The notes beneath the pieces are model-generated. The model was not told the origin of the DNA and did no database searches. It saw only the letters and a program-made list of their open reading frames with translations. A program made the translations under genes and the position numbers. Shown here piece after piece: positions 7,451-14,261 of a DNA stretch of 26,332 nt; within the stretch, counting starts at the first letter, position 1; each line of letters opens with the position of its first letter. Origin of the DNA: a virus; IMG/VR virus record IMGVR_UViG_3300033143_004261, positions 1 through 26,332 of that record; one strand, 5' to 3'.

Positions 7451-7975
7451 ATGGCTGAAGAAGTATTCAAGGTAAAAAATCCATCAACAACAAAGGATGT
7501 TTTGTTATCAAATTGGGGCTGGCTTGTTGGTGCCGAAAAAACTATAGAATTGGGCGACTACGACAAAGCAATTTTGGACACTGAGCTACAAGGTTATATC
7601 GCAGATGGGACACTCGTCCGTATTATAGAGGCTCTGGAAGTGCCAGTCAATAGGGCAAATCAGATGGCTTACAAGGACAATCGGACCATAACGGGAGAAT
7701 ATGTCGGTACTGGTGTCGCATTTGATATCGTAACCGGGTTTTCGCCGAGAAAGATGGAAATCGTCGATGAAGAGACGGGCGAGGTCGTTTTTAAAAATAA
7801 ACGCCATGCTGCTTGGAAATGTCTTCTTCGCAAGAATTACGGCACGGATCAAGTTATGAAAGTCTACAAACTCACAGCCGATGGCGTTCAATTTGATACT
7901 GACAGGGCGATTATCGGATCGTCTAACTACGTGAACGAAAGTGGGAAGACGTATACGTATGTCATCTTGGGGTGA
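7451..7975 (+). CDS. Accessory virion protein, fibre-like C-terminal domain
   Basis: A 174-residue protein starting three bases after the preceding stop, with GGGGTG overlapping the end of that gene as ribosome site. The N-terminus (KVKNPSTTKDVLLSNWGW, then LGDYDKAILDTELQGYIADG) is a compact alpha/beta head. The C-terminal part runs GFSPRKMEIVDEETGEVVFK ... LTADGVQFDTDRAI ... NESGKTYTYVILG. Its order of a 'GF-P' strand, a 'GV-F' strand and a final 'N-SG-TY-Y' strand recalls a domain common at the ends of phage tail fibres. The resemblance is by eye only. It belongs to the accessory block and is probably co-translated with its neighbours. Confidence 0.6.
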   Translation: MAEEVFKVKNPSTTKDVLLSNWGWLVGAEKTIELGDYDKAILDTELQGYIADGTLVRIIEALEVPVNRANQMAYKDNRTITGEYVGTGVAFDIVTGFSPRKMEIVDEETGEVVFKNKRHAAWKCLLRKNYGTDQVMKVYKLTADGVQFDTDRAIIGSSNYVNESGKTYTYVILG

Positions 7976-7980
7976 TTTAA

Positions 7981-8097
7981 ATGACACTTTATAAAGTAGA
8001 TTGTGGCGATTGCCACGTAGAATATCGTACAGAAAACGATGAAACAGATTGCGAGCTATGCAATTCGACGAATATAACGAAGACAGTAGTAGGGTGA
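7981..8097 (+). CDS. Zinc-ribbon microprotein (38 residues)
   Basis: A short gene with an extended ribosome site GGGGTGATTTAA directly before ATG 7981, the same arrangement as at the major capsid gene (GAGGTGATTTAA). The product has two CxxC knuckles, CGDC (residues 8-11) and CELC (24-27), 12 residues apart. This is the pattern of a minimal zinc ribbon or rubredoxin-like knuckle. Such tiny proteins act as folding units, DNA or RNA binders or small virion parts; the sequence does not decide between these. It sits between two structural accessory genes, with the upstream stop five bases away. Its strong start signal argues that it is real despite its size. Confidence 0.7.
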   Translation: MTLYKVDCGDCHVEYRTENDETDCELCNSTNITKTVVG

Positions 8098-8105
8098 ACT
8101 TAGAA

Positions 8106-8192
8106 ATGTCAGAAGTAGTTCGGGATTCCTTTGATTCTTATACTGGTACTCCAGACGAGAGCAAGTGGGGTGATGTATATGCCCTTAGGTGA
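8106..8192 (+). CDS. 28-residue remnant of a LamG-like domain
   Basis: A reading frame from ATG 8106 to TGA 8192 with GGGTGA eight bases upstream. Its product includes DSFDSYTGTPDESKW, which matches the opening strand of the lectin-like domains downstream (DQFNYVGIPDPSKW, DQFNYTGPPDPSKW). It stops after only about 25 residues of what should be a domain of about 185. It overlaps the likely start of the next gene (8179). It looks like the stump left when a domain copy was deleted or replaced. It may still be translated and couple ribosomes to the next start. Confidence 0.5.
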   Translation: MSEVVRDSFDSYTGTPDESKWGDVYALR

Positions 8193-9381
8193 TTTTTATT
8201 ATGCCAATCTTATAGGAGTCGCGGGTATAGTTCCTCCGGCGTGTTCATTCGAAGACCAGTTTAATTATGTGGGGCCCGCCAACCCGACAAAATGGATAGT
8301 AGTCCAGGGGAATCCGACTGCGGATGGAACACAATTAACGCTTCATAAAGCCACTGGATATCCGTATGATGAGGATGTGATGTGGGCGCGTGACCCCATA
8401 TCAGGAACTGAAATTAAGTTCGATTGTGATAAAGTTATTCTTGAAAGTAGGACGAGGTTCAGGGTAGACTCGGCCCAGGGACATATACAAGCTGTAGATA
8501 TGTCAACCCTAGGACGATTTATAATAAACTCCAACTATGGTTCTGGAATACGCTTTCATACAAGTGATGGTACGTTATGGTCTTGTACCTATTGGGCGTG
8601 GCCTGATGATGATTATCACGATTTCAGAGTTGAATGGGATAGACTTTTACGGGTGTATAAGTGTTTCATGGATGACGTTTTGGTGGCCACTCATTCGCAC
8701 GTCTTGGGAGACAAAGTTCCTGATTCAACTTTCAATCCACAACTTCAGTTACTTGGGAATTATATGGGTATAGAGAAGGATATGTATTTCGATTGGATTA
8801 AAGTTTGTCCAGTCGAATATCTATTTGAGGATCAGTTCAATTATGTTGGTATTCCTGACCCATCGAAATGGATAATAAATTCTGGTTCACCAACAGTGGA
8901 TGGAACCCAACTAATACTTTATAAACCACCAACATCAGCCTCAGTGATAGCTGGTGATGCATCAACCGGAATCCAAAAACTATTCGATTATGACAAATAC
9001 AACACGGAATTTAGAGCGCGGTTCAGGGTGGGCGCGGCAGAGGGAAGAGTATATTTGCCCGATTATGTCACAGGCCAATATATTCAAATGAAATCTAATT
9101 ATGGCTCTGGAATTGCGTGCCAATCGTCGGATGGGTCGGGATATACGCGCACAGTGATTCCTTGGCCAGACGACAACTATCATGATTTCATTATTGAATG
9201 GAACCGAATCACGCGTGTTATCAAGTTTTACATGGACGACGTATTGAAAGCTACTCATTCAAATCCAAGTGAAAGTGTCCCAGACAGTACTTTTAATCCA
9301 GTCCTTTATGTAGGTGCCCCCTATATGGGAAGCCCGGAGGACCAATATGTAGATTGGATTATTGTTAAGGAGGTTCTATAA
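8179..9381 (+). CDS. Tandem LamG/concanavalin A-like lectin protein (two domains)
   Basis: About 400 residues from ATG 8179, chosen because GGGGTGA lies five bases upstream; the frame is open further up to ATG 8131 but without a ribosome site. Two copies of one jelly-roll domain follow each other, about residues 22-210 and 212-400. Each opens FEDQFNYVG--(N/D)P-KW, continues with 'VDGTQL-L', a 'RARFRV' strand, SNYGSGI, then YHDF-(V/I)EW-R with an F-MDDVL-ATHS strand, and closes 'DWI-V'. This is the concanavalin A-like fold used by phages to bind sugars. The ExDxE catalytic motif of family 16 glycosidases is not seen, so binding is more likely than cleavage. Its last base is the first base of the next gene's ATG. 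Confidence 0.8.
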   Translation: MPLGDFYYANLIGVAGIVPPACSFEDQFNYVGPANPTKWIVVQGNPTADGTQLTLHKATGYPYDEDVMWARDPISGTEIKFDCDKVILESRTRFRVDSAQGHIQAVDMSTLGRFIINSNYGSGIRFHTSDGTLWSCTYWAWPDDDYHDFRVEWDRLLRVYKCFMDDVLVATHSHVLGDKVPDSTFNPQLQLLGNYMGIEKDMYFDWIKVCPVEYLFEDQFNYVGIPDPSKWIINSGSPTVDGTQLILYKPPTSASVIAGDASTGIQKLFDYDKYNTEFRARFRVGAAEGRVYLPDYVTGQYIQMKSNYGSGIACQSSDGSGYTRTVIPWPDDNYHDFIIEWNRITRVIKFYMDDVLKATHSNPSESVPDSTFNPVLYVGAPYMGSPEDQYVDWIIVKEVL

Positions 9382-9632
9382 TGCCACAACCTGGTTTTCA
9401 TTGGTATGAAATTCCGAGCAAGGATGACCCCGTAGATGAACAGGTGCCTGATTTCTCGGGGGGAAGCGAACCCACAAAAGAATACCTTGTGAGCTTCGTT
9501 GGGTCCTGGCCAGAGAGCGTGGTTTGGTATCTGTTAGTCGAAGAAGTATTGACGGGGTTTACCGAGCTAACCGACGGTCAAGTGAGTGCGGCCGGAATGG
9601 AACCCAATCGAACAGTAACAGGAGGAGAATAA
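9381..9632 (+). CDS. Small acidic WYE-family protein, copy 1
   Basis: An 83-residue protein with AAGGAGG seven bases before ATG 9381. It is the first of four related small proteins in this array. Shared features are an opening M-QPG--WYE, an acidic middle with 'PDF', a central strand with aromatic residues (VVWYLLVEEVL), and the tail LTDGQVSAAGMEPNRTVTGG. I do not recognise a known family. Because each member is followed by or sits beside a lectin-like gene with tight coupling, I infer that they act together, for example as an anchor or chaperone for the lectin domain on the virion. Confidence 0.65.
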   Translation: MPQPGFHWYEIPSKDDPVDEQVPDFSGGSEPTKEYLVSFVGSWPESVVWYLLVEEVLTGFTELTDGQVSAAGMEPNRTVTGGE

Positions 9633-9872
9633 ATGGCGCAACCCGGATTAACATGGTATGAGGTTCAAGCAATCGAAGGAGAGTTGGGGCCCAAACCAGA
9701 CTTTGGCGATAATGCACCGACACAACCTGCTGTTGCGACTCAATGGGGGGCGGGCTCCTCTTCTACATTTGTGGTTCTCGCACAAGAGACACTACCCTTC
9801 CTGATTTTGACAGATGAAGAAGTGGAAGCCAAGGGAGTGGACCCCAATAGAACAATATCAGGGGTGACATAA
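9633..9872 (+). CDS. Small acidic WYE-family protein, copy 2
   Basis: A 79-residue paralogue of the preceding gene, starting directly after its stop with GGAGGAG as ribosome site. It keeps M-QPG-TWYEV, KPDFGDNAP, a central strand (TFVVLAQETL) and the full tail LTDEEVEAKGVDPNRTISG. The ending 'DPNRT-(S/T)G' is nearly the same as copy 1, which marks a duplication. The next gene starts at GTG immediately after the stop. Function unknown. Confidence 0.65.
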   Translation: MAQPGLTWYEVQAIEGELGPKPDFGDNAPTQPAVATQWGAGSSSTFVVLAQETLPFLILTDEEVEAKGVDPNRTISGVT

Positions 9873-10436
9873 GTGGGCGGAAGACCGTTCTGGGCCAATA
9901 GTGAACCAATAATCACGTACTTATTTGAGGACCAGTTTAATTATACAGGGCCGCCGGATCCAAGTAAATGGACAATATATATGGGTCTGGCGTCAGTCGA
10001 TGGTTTGGAACTTGTTTTGCCGACAGTTCCATATCATAATCGTGTTATATCAATTCCAACATTTCTACACAAAGAAGTAGAATTTAGGAGTAATATTGCT
10101 CTTATTTCGTCGCCTATAACATGGGGCTATTGTGGATTTTTTACTATAGCACCAGTTCCTAACGGGGCTTGGCTTCGTAGAAACACCGATGGAAATATCT
10201 ATCTCGCAACTGCTGGCCCCCATGGCAATGAACTCGTTGCGCTAGTACCACAACCGTCCGCGGCTTACCACACATATAAAGTTGCGTGTGAAGCATCACA
10301 AGCAGTTGCTTATGTCGATGATGTCCCCGCTGCTGTGGCCAACATTCACGTTCCAGATCAAGCTTGTCCTGTGTCTATCTTATTATTGAACGGTGTGTCA
10401 GTGCCATTAAAAGTAGATTGGGTGAGGGTGAAATAA
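9873..10436 (+). CDS. Single LamG-like lectin protein, MGGRPFW start
   Basis: A 187-residue protein starting at GTG 9873, with GGGGTGA five bases upstream inside the preceding gene. After a short MGGRPFW leader comes one lectin-like domain: LFEDQFNYTGPPDPSKW, 'SVDGLELVLP', EVEFRSN, 'AYHTYKVACE', 'VAYVDDVPAAV' and a final 'VDWVRVK' strand. It is more divergent from the tandem protein than the two domains there are from each other. The fold call is good; the ligand is not known. The ATG of the next gene follows the stop directly. Confidence 0.72.
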   Translation: MGGRPFWANSEPIITYLFEDQFNYTGPPDPSKWTIYMGLASVDGLELVLPTVPYHNRVISIPTFLHKEVEFRSNIALISSPITWGYCGFFTIAPVPNGAWLRRNTDGNIYLATAGPHGNELVALVPQPSAAYHTYKVACEASQAVAYVDDVPAAVANIHVPDQACPVSILLLNGVSVPLKVDWVRVK

Positions 10437-10622
10437 ATGTCTCAGCCGGGATTAAATTGGTATAAGTGCAATACGACGCTCGAAGAAGATGAAACCAAAT
10501 TTAAGTATCCAGATTTTATACACTCTGAAATTTATTATGCCTTTATGTTTATCGACGGAATAAATTGGGGCATTCTGACTACAGAAGTGCTCGCCCTGCC
10601 AACATTGACAGATGTAGAGTGA
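10437..10622 (+). CDS. Small WYE-family protein, copy 3, C-terminally truncated
   Basis: A 61-residue paralogue (M-QPGLNWYK, YPDF, INWGILTTEVL) with GAGGGTGA as ribosome site. It ends LTDVE at a TGA, where copies 1 and 2 continue for about 17 residues to 'DPNRT-(S/T)G'. The TGA shares its last base with the ATG of the next lectin gene. The loss therefore coincides with the junction to the following gene, which suggests that a recombination placed the MGRPFW lectin cassette on top of this gene's end. Confidence 0.6.
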   Translation: MSQPGLNWYKCNTTLEEDETKFKYPDFIHSEIYYAFMFIDGINWGILTTEVLALPTLTDVE

Positions 10623-11224
10623 TGGGGAGACCGTTCTGGGCGACAGGAGGGGGCACTGCACCATCCCCATACCTCTTCGATGAAGAATTCGACTACGTGG
10701 GTGGCCCAGATCCAACTAAGTGGACTACTATAATTCATTCTACAGATTGTGGCAATTGCACAGTAGATGGTAACTATCTTCATATGCCAGGTGCAAAAAC
10801 TGGTGGACCAACTTATGGAAGTATCTGGACGGACCACTTCTTTAGCCAAAAGACAGTTGAAATAAGGGCGGACTTTCTGATGCCGACGAATTCTTATGGT
10901 CACCAAATACTTATCTACACGGATGTAGGTAGTTTCATCCAACTCGGAAAGCCGAGTGCACCATCGACTCAACTATTATTCAGAACTTTTGATGGAAGCA
11001 CCTTGTCTCAAAGTGCTATAAATGTGTCCTCTGGATTTCATGTATTCAAGGTAGTTTGGACACCAACATCCATACAGCTTTATCTCGATGGCGTGCCCGG
11101 TCCAATACATGCGGAGGCTATTACTGGAAATGCACGAATAATTATATATGGAATAACTACTCCAATACCATCCGGGGCGTGCCAGGGTCCAGTCTTATAT
11201 GATTTTATGAGGGTGTATCTATGA
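10622..11224 (+). CDS. Single LamG-like lectin protein, MGRPFW start
   Basis: A 200-residue protein. ATG 10622 is preferred over upstream ATG 10565 because the product then begins MGRPFW like its paralogue at 9873, and because the DNA from AGACCGTTCTGGGC onward is shared by both. The domain runs SPYLFDEEFDYVGGPDPTKW, a DCGNCTVDGNYLHMPG loop with a CxxC, EIRADFLMP, 'FHVFKVVWT', 'IQLYLDGVPGPIHAEAITG' and the end 'LYDFMRVYL'. It is closest to the C-terminal lectin domain at 13033-13599, with DNA stretches of 16-22 identical bases. It overlaps the next gene by four bases (ATGA). Confidence 0.72.
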   Translation: MGRPFWATGGGTAPSPYLFDEEFDYVGGPDPTKWTTIIHSTDCGNCTVDGNYLHMPGAKTGGPTYGSIWTDHFFSQKTVEIRADFLMPTNSYGHQILIYTDVGSFIQLGKPSAPSTQLLFRTFDGSTLSQSAINVSSGFHVFKVVWTPTSIQLYLDGVPGPIHAEAITGNARIIIYGITTPIPSGACQGPVLYDFMRVYL

Positions 11225-11448
11225 CATGGTACAAAATTCCCACTCAGTTACATGAGTATGATATAATAGGCGAAATAAACGTTACAGACTACGGTGAGTT
11301 CGTACCAACGACGGAGAGTTTTGCACGAGAAGTTAATCTGGGGGGAACGTTCTGGTATTACATGCTCACCAACGAAGCAATGCCCTTCGACGAACTTACA
11401 GACGAAGAAGTTGCAGCACAGGGGCTAGACCCAAATATGACATTATAA
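11221..11448 (+). CDS. Small WYE-family protein, copy 4
   Basis: A 75-residue protein starting at the ATGA overlap with the lectin gene before it. It begins MTWYKIP (the QPG part is missing), keeps the acidic middle, the aromatic strand (GTFWYYMLTNEAM) and LTDEEVAAQGLDPNMTL. It stops three to four residues before the 'SG' end of copies 1 and 2. Its start depends on translational coupling to the upstream gene, since no separate strong ribosome site is seen. Function unknown. Confidence 0.62.
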   Translation: MTWYKIPTQLHEYDIIGEINVTDYGEFVPTTESFAREVNLGGTFWYYMLTNEAMPFDELTDEEVAAQGLDPNMTL

Positions 11449-11461
11449 GGAAAGATCGAAA

Positions 11462-11647
11462 ATGAACGAACAGGAGTTTCAGAACTTATATCAGCAGGGT
11501 AAGGCAGCCCTCGGATTGACATGGGGTGAGATAGCTGTGCGACTCGAAGAAGTCGAGGGCCAAGGATGGCGTCTCTATTTCTATGAAGAGATAGACGGCG
11601 AGCCGCAGCTTGAAACAGAGGAGGTATGGGAATCATGGCCGACGTGA
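11462..11647 (+). CDS. Small MNEQEF-family protein, short form
   Basis: A 61-residue acidic protein: MNEQEFQNLYQQGKAALGLT, 'W--IAVRLEEV', then WRLYFYEEIDGEPQLETEEV and 'WESWPT'. The end of the gene holds the ribosome site (GGAGGT, 11620-11625) and start (ATG 11635) of the next gene, giving a 13-base overlap. The same arrangement recurs at 14249, so the pair is a unit. The relative at 13596 has the same two ends separated by an inserted module of about 160 residues. No known family recognised. Confidence 0.65.
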   Translation: MNEQEFQNLYQQGKAALGLTWGEIAVRLEEVEGQGWRLYFYEEIDGEPQLETEEVWESWPT

Positions 11648-13599
11648 TAACGACCAAAGCTGATTTTGACGAGGGAATCTATATTGATACTATGTCCGAG
11701 GAAATCCCTGGCATCATCCCACCCGATTGTTTAACTCTTGGGGAGATTGGGCCCCTCTCTATGGGGACTCCCGCCAACATGATTCCAGGTGTTGGCCACT
11801 CTTGGAAAATCTATAAGGTAGCACAATCAATTACGTTGGACTCAAATTTAACAATTGATAGTGTGAATGTACGTTTTGCTAACGGTGGAACTGGTGATCC
11901 AATCCTTTATATGACTGTGGTCCCAGATATTGCTGGTGACCCAGACACATCGACTATTCTTGCGGAGAGTGATCATAGATCAGTTCTGCCCTGGGCTGAA
12001 GCCTTTCGCATATTTAATTTCCCTCCTGTTAGTTTAACACCAAATATATATTGGCTCGTACTTCAGGCCGAAGATGGAACGCCCCCAAACAATTTTAGGA
12101 TTCTGAGGTCTGGCAAGCCATCATCGTATCCATTCGGGCACATGGCAGGATGGTCTAGCACGACACCATGGTGGTATCATCAAGCGACTACTGATATGAG
12201 GATTGTAGTAACATTCAGTGAAAATATATTTCATGCTTCTGGTAGTTGGAAAAGCGACGAGAGGGTGACGCCCCCCATATCAAGAGTTGCTAATTATGTC
12301 TTTGATATTGTGGCAGGGTCTGGTGATGTGGATAACTATATTAGTAAAGTTGATATAGTTCGTACCTCTGACATGACTGTGGTCGGGACTTATTTAACAC
12401 CAATTCGTGATGATATCACACTCACACCTGCGGATTTTGGAATAACTGAAAGGCCAACTTTTGATTGGCTTTTTGATGTGTACCTAATTGGTGACACTAC
12501 TACAAGCATTCAACTTAATTCCATAACAACAGATTTTGTTGCAACAAGTCTTTATAATGCGGTGTTGCTCGATTTCAAACGAGCAATAGTAGCCGAATAT
12601 CCGGAATTTAACGTTGAGATTGCCGGAACCGATGTCCCAAAACGCGATGCGCTTCAACCTTATATTTATATTATACCAATTAACATTAATACAGAATTCA
12701 ATCCTATTGGACACAAGACAAATGCAGGTCATGGCGAAGGTCAAATATGGGGATTTAAAGTTTCAGTCATTGCACGACGTAATGTTTTCGTGCGTGGAAG
12801 AAGCGAATCGGAAATGTTACGCAATATTGGTGAATTGATGTATAAATTCTTTCGAAATACGGAAGAAAATCTGCGCACCGTATTCCTGGAAACTTATGAA
12901 TACATTCGATATTTCCATGTTGGTAATTTGAGTAGTATTGTCTATGCCCCAAAAACAGAGGAATCTAGGATTGATCTCGATGTGCGTATAGAATTTAACA
13001 AGACACGACCTGTAGCTCCAACACCTCCACCATCACCATACCTCTTTTATGAACCGTTCGATTATGAAGGACCACCAGATCCAACTAAGTGGCCAATGGT
13101 AAATAATTCATCGGACTGTGGAGATTGCGAAGTCGATGGCGACCACCTTCGTATGCCAGGCATAGAAACTCAAAGTCATGGGACATTTGGAAACATCTGG
13201 ACAGACTTCTTCTTTAGCCAAAAAGAAGTCGAAGTAAGGGCGGACTTTCTGATGCCAACGGATTCTTCTGGAATATTCATCGACATCTTTATAAACGATG
13301 ATAATTGGATTCGAATTATCAAGCCCGTTTTAGTATCGACTGTCGTATCATTTCAAACGAGACAAGGTGGTGGCCTAATACAATCTAGTTTTGTGACTGT
13401 CTCTGCTGGATTCCATGTATTCAAGATAAGTTGGACGTCTGAACATGTGGGGTGTTTTGTTGATGGCGGCGCAGGTCCAATACATACGACGGCCATTACT
13501 GGAAATGCACAAATAGGTCTATATGGGATAGAGGGCCCGAAACCGTCTGGGACATGTGCGGGCCCGATATTATACGACTATGTGAAGGTGTATCGATGA
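11635..13599 (+). CDS. Multidomain virion protein: beta domains + tail-terminator-like domain + LamG
   Basis: 654 residues from ATG 11635, nine bases after GGAGGT; ATG 11626 is too close to that site. Domains in order: a short N-terminal motif (KADFDEGIYIDTMSEEIPG); a beta domain of about 130 residues of a type common in secreted and virion proteins (NVRFANGGTGDP ... VPDIAGDPDTS ... NIYWLVLQAEDGTP); a second beta domain, about 200-300 (NYISKVDIVR, TYLTPI, 'LTPADFG'); an alpha/beta domain, about 303-458 (YNAVLLDFKRAIVAEYPEFN, LQPYIYIIPI, ESEMLRNIGELMYKFF). The last recalls tail terminator proteins, which cap the tail tube. A Pro-rich linker then leads to a lectin domain (about 467-654). The four-base ATGA overlap couples it to the next gene. 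The terminator-like call is tentative; the modular structure is clear. Confidence 0.68.
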   Translation: MADVITTKADFDEGIYIDTMSEEIPGIIPPDCLTLGEIGPLSMGTPANMIPGVGHSWKIYKVAQSITLDSNLTIDSVNVRFANGGTGDPILYMTVVPDIAGDPDTSTILAESDHRSVLPWAEAFRIFNFPPVSLTPNIYWLVLQAEDGTPPNNFRILRSGKPSSYPFGHMAGWSSTTPWWYHQATTDMRIVVTFSENIFHASGSWKSDERVTPPISRVANYVFDIVAGSGDVDNYISKVDIVRTSDMTVVGTYLTPIRDDITLTPADFGITERPTFDWLFDVYLIGDTTTSIQLNSITTDFVATSLYNAVLLDFKRAIVAEYPEFNVEIAGTDVPKRDALQPYIYIIPININTEFNPIGHKTNAGHGEGQIWGFKVSVIARRNVFVRGRSESEMLRNIGELMYKFFRNTEENLRTVFLETYEYIRYFHVGNLSSIVYAPKTEESRIDLDVRIEFNKTRPVAPTPPPSPYLFYEPFDYEGPPDPTKWPMVNNSSDCGDCEVDGDHLRMPGIETQSHGTFGNIWTDFFFSQKEVEVRADFLMPTDSSGIFIDIFINDDNWIRIIKPVLVSTVVSFQTRQGGGLIQSSFVTVSAGFHVFKISWTSEHVGCFVDGGAGPIHTTAITGNAQIGLYGIEGPKPSGTCAGPILYDYVKVYR

Positions 13600-14261
13600 A
13601 TGAGCAGGAGTTCCAAAATTTGGTTGAAGAGGGCAAGACCGCCCTCGGATTAACGTGGGACGATTTAGCCGTGCGTATCGAAGAAGTCACTCAAGGGACA
13701 ATAGGATGGTTAGGCCCGGCAATATCACCATATGACTACTTCACACCAGGTAAGTTTTACCTTCTAGTAGATGACAGGGCGACAGCCTCGGGGTCGATTG
13801 ATTCGGTGCAAATCCATCTAGGGAATCCTAGTTGGTTCCCTGAAACGATTGCTTATATCGCAACCTATCGCGACTCAGGAACACCAGGAGTTGTTACAAG
13901 GGTCAATCCAGCATCGGTGCCACCATATATTACAATACCCTTTAGAAGCTCGGTAGGAGATTTGTTATCACTTCCATTATCAAAAACACTAGACGTTGAA
14001 CTTGGCGATTATATCGGAATAGTCTCTCATCACTGGGGTCTGAGCGGAAATAGTCCACCATCTGATCATCCTTCAAAGGATGCTGGCAACATGTTCACCC
14101 CCCCACCAGCAGTTGATATTAGTTTATACTCAAGTTCGGGACCAGTCGTGGGTATGACCATTGCAGTACCGCCTGATCAATGGCGCCTTTATTTCTATGA
14201 AGTTATAGATGGTGTGATACAATACGGGACTGAGGAGGTGTGGGAATCATGGCTGACATAA
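13596..14261 (+). CDS. MNEQEF-family protein with inserted module, long form
   Basis: 221 residues from ATG 13596, which overlaps the upstream TGA; the frame is open upstream but the match to the 61-residue relative begins here. Residues 1-31 (MNEQEFQNLVEEGKTALGLT, 'LAVRIEEV') and 195-221 (QWRLYFYEVIDGV ... EEVWESWLT) correspond to the two halves of the short form. Residues about 32-194 are an in-frame insertion beginning TIGWLGPA and ending SSSGPVVGMTI. It is predicted to be a beta sandwich, and a related copy occurs in the next gene. The end of the gene again carries the next gene's ribosome site (GAGGAGG) and start. Confidence 0.66.
   Translation: MNEQEFQNLVEEGKTALGLTWDDLAVRIEEVTQGTIGWLGPAISPYDYFTPGKFYLLVDDRATASGSIDSVQIHLGNPSWFPETIAYIATYRDSGTPGVVTRVNPASVPPYITIPFRSSVGDLLSLPLSKTLDVELGDYIGIVSHHWGLSGNSPPSDHPSKDAGNMFTPPPAVDISLYSSSGPVVGMTIAVPPDQWRLYFYEVIDGVIQYGTEEVWESWLT
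13689..14177 (+). repeat. Inserted protein module, copy A (in the 13596 gene)
   Basis: In-frame segment of about 163 codons that interrupts an otherwise colinear 61-residue family. It begins near TIGWLGPA, contains 'SIDSVQIHLGN', 'IAYIATYRD-GTP', LSLPLSKTLDVELGDYIGI and SSSGPVVGMTI. It matches copy B at 14624-15061 at the protein level in the same order. Confidence 0.7.

Larger units (their letters stand above)
8106..11448 (+). repeat. Array of lectin-like and small WYE-family gene cassettes
   Basis: The order is remnant, tandem lectin, WYE, WYE, lectin, truncated WYE, lectin, WYE. Lectin and WYE genes alternate with 0-4 base junctions, and two lectin genes share the MG(G)RPFW start and AGACCGTTCTGGGC at 9882-9895 and 10628-10641. 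This marks repeated cassette duplication. A further lectin domain lies at 13033-13599. Confidence 0.7.

Noticed and set aside
8131-8178. Start of the tandem lectin gene at ATG 8131
   Set aside because: No ribosome site, and the extra residues (MILILVLQTRASG) overlap the remnant gene in another frame; ATG 8179 has GGGGTGA at good spacing.
8179-9381. Glycoside hydrolase family 16 enzyme activity for the tandem lectin protein
   Set aside because: The fold fits, but the ExDxE catalytic signature is not seen in either copy, so only a binding role is supported.
10565-10621. Start of the second single-lectin gene at ATG 10565
   Set aside because: The added residues do not match the paralogue, while ATG 10622 gives the shared MGRPFW start and a one-base coupling with the upstream stop.
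8106-13599. Diversity-generating retroelement acting on the lectin-like domains
   Set aside because: No reverse transcriptase, template repeat or adenine-biased variable repeat is visible in the window; variation among copies looks like duplication and drift.
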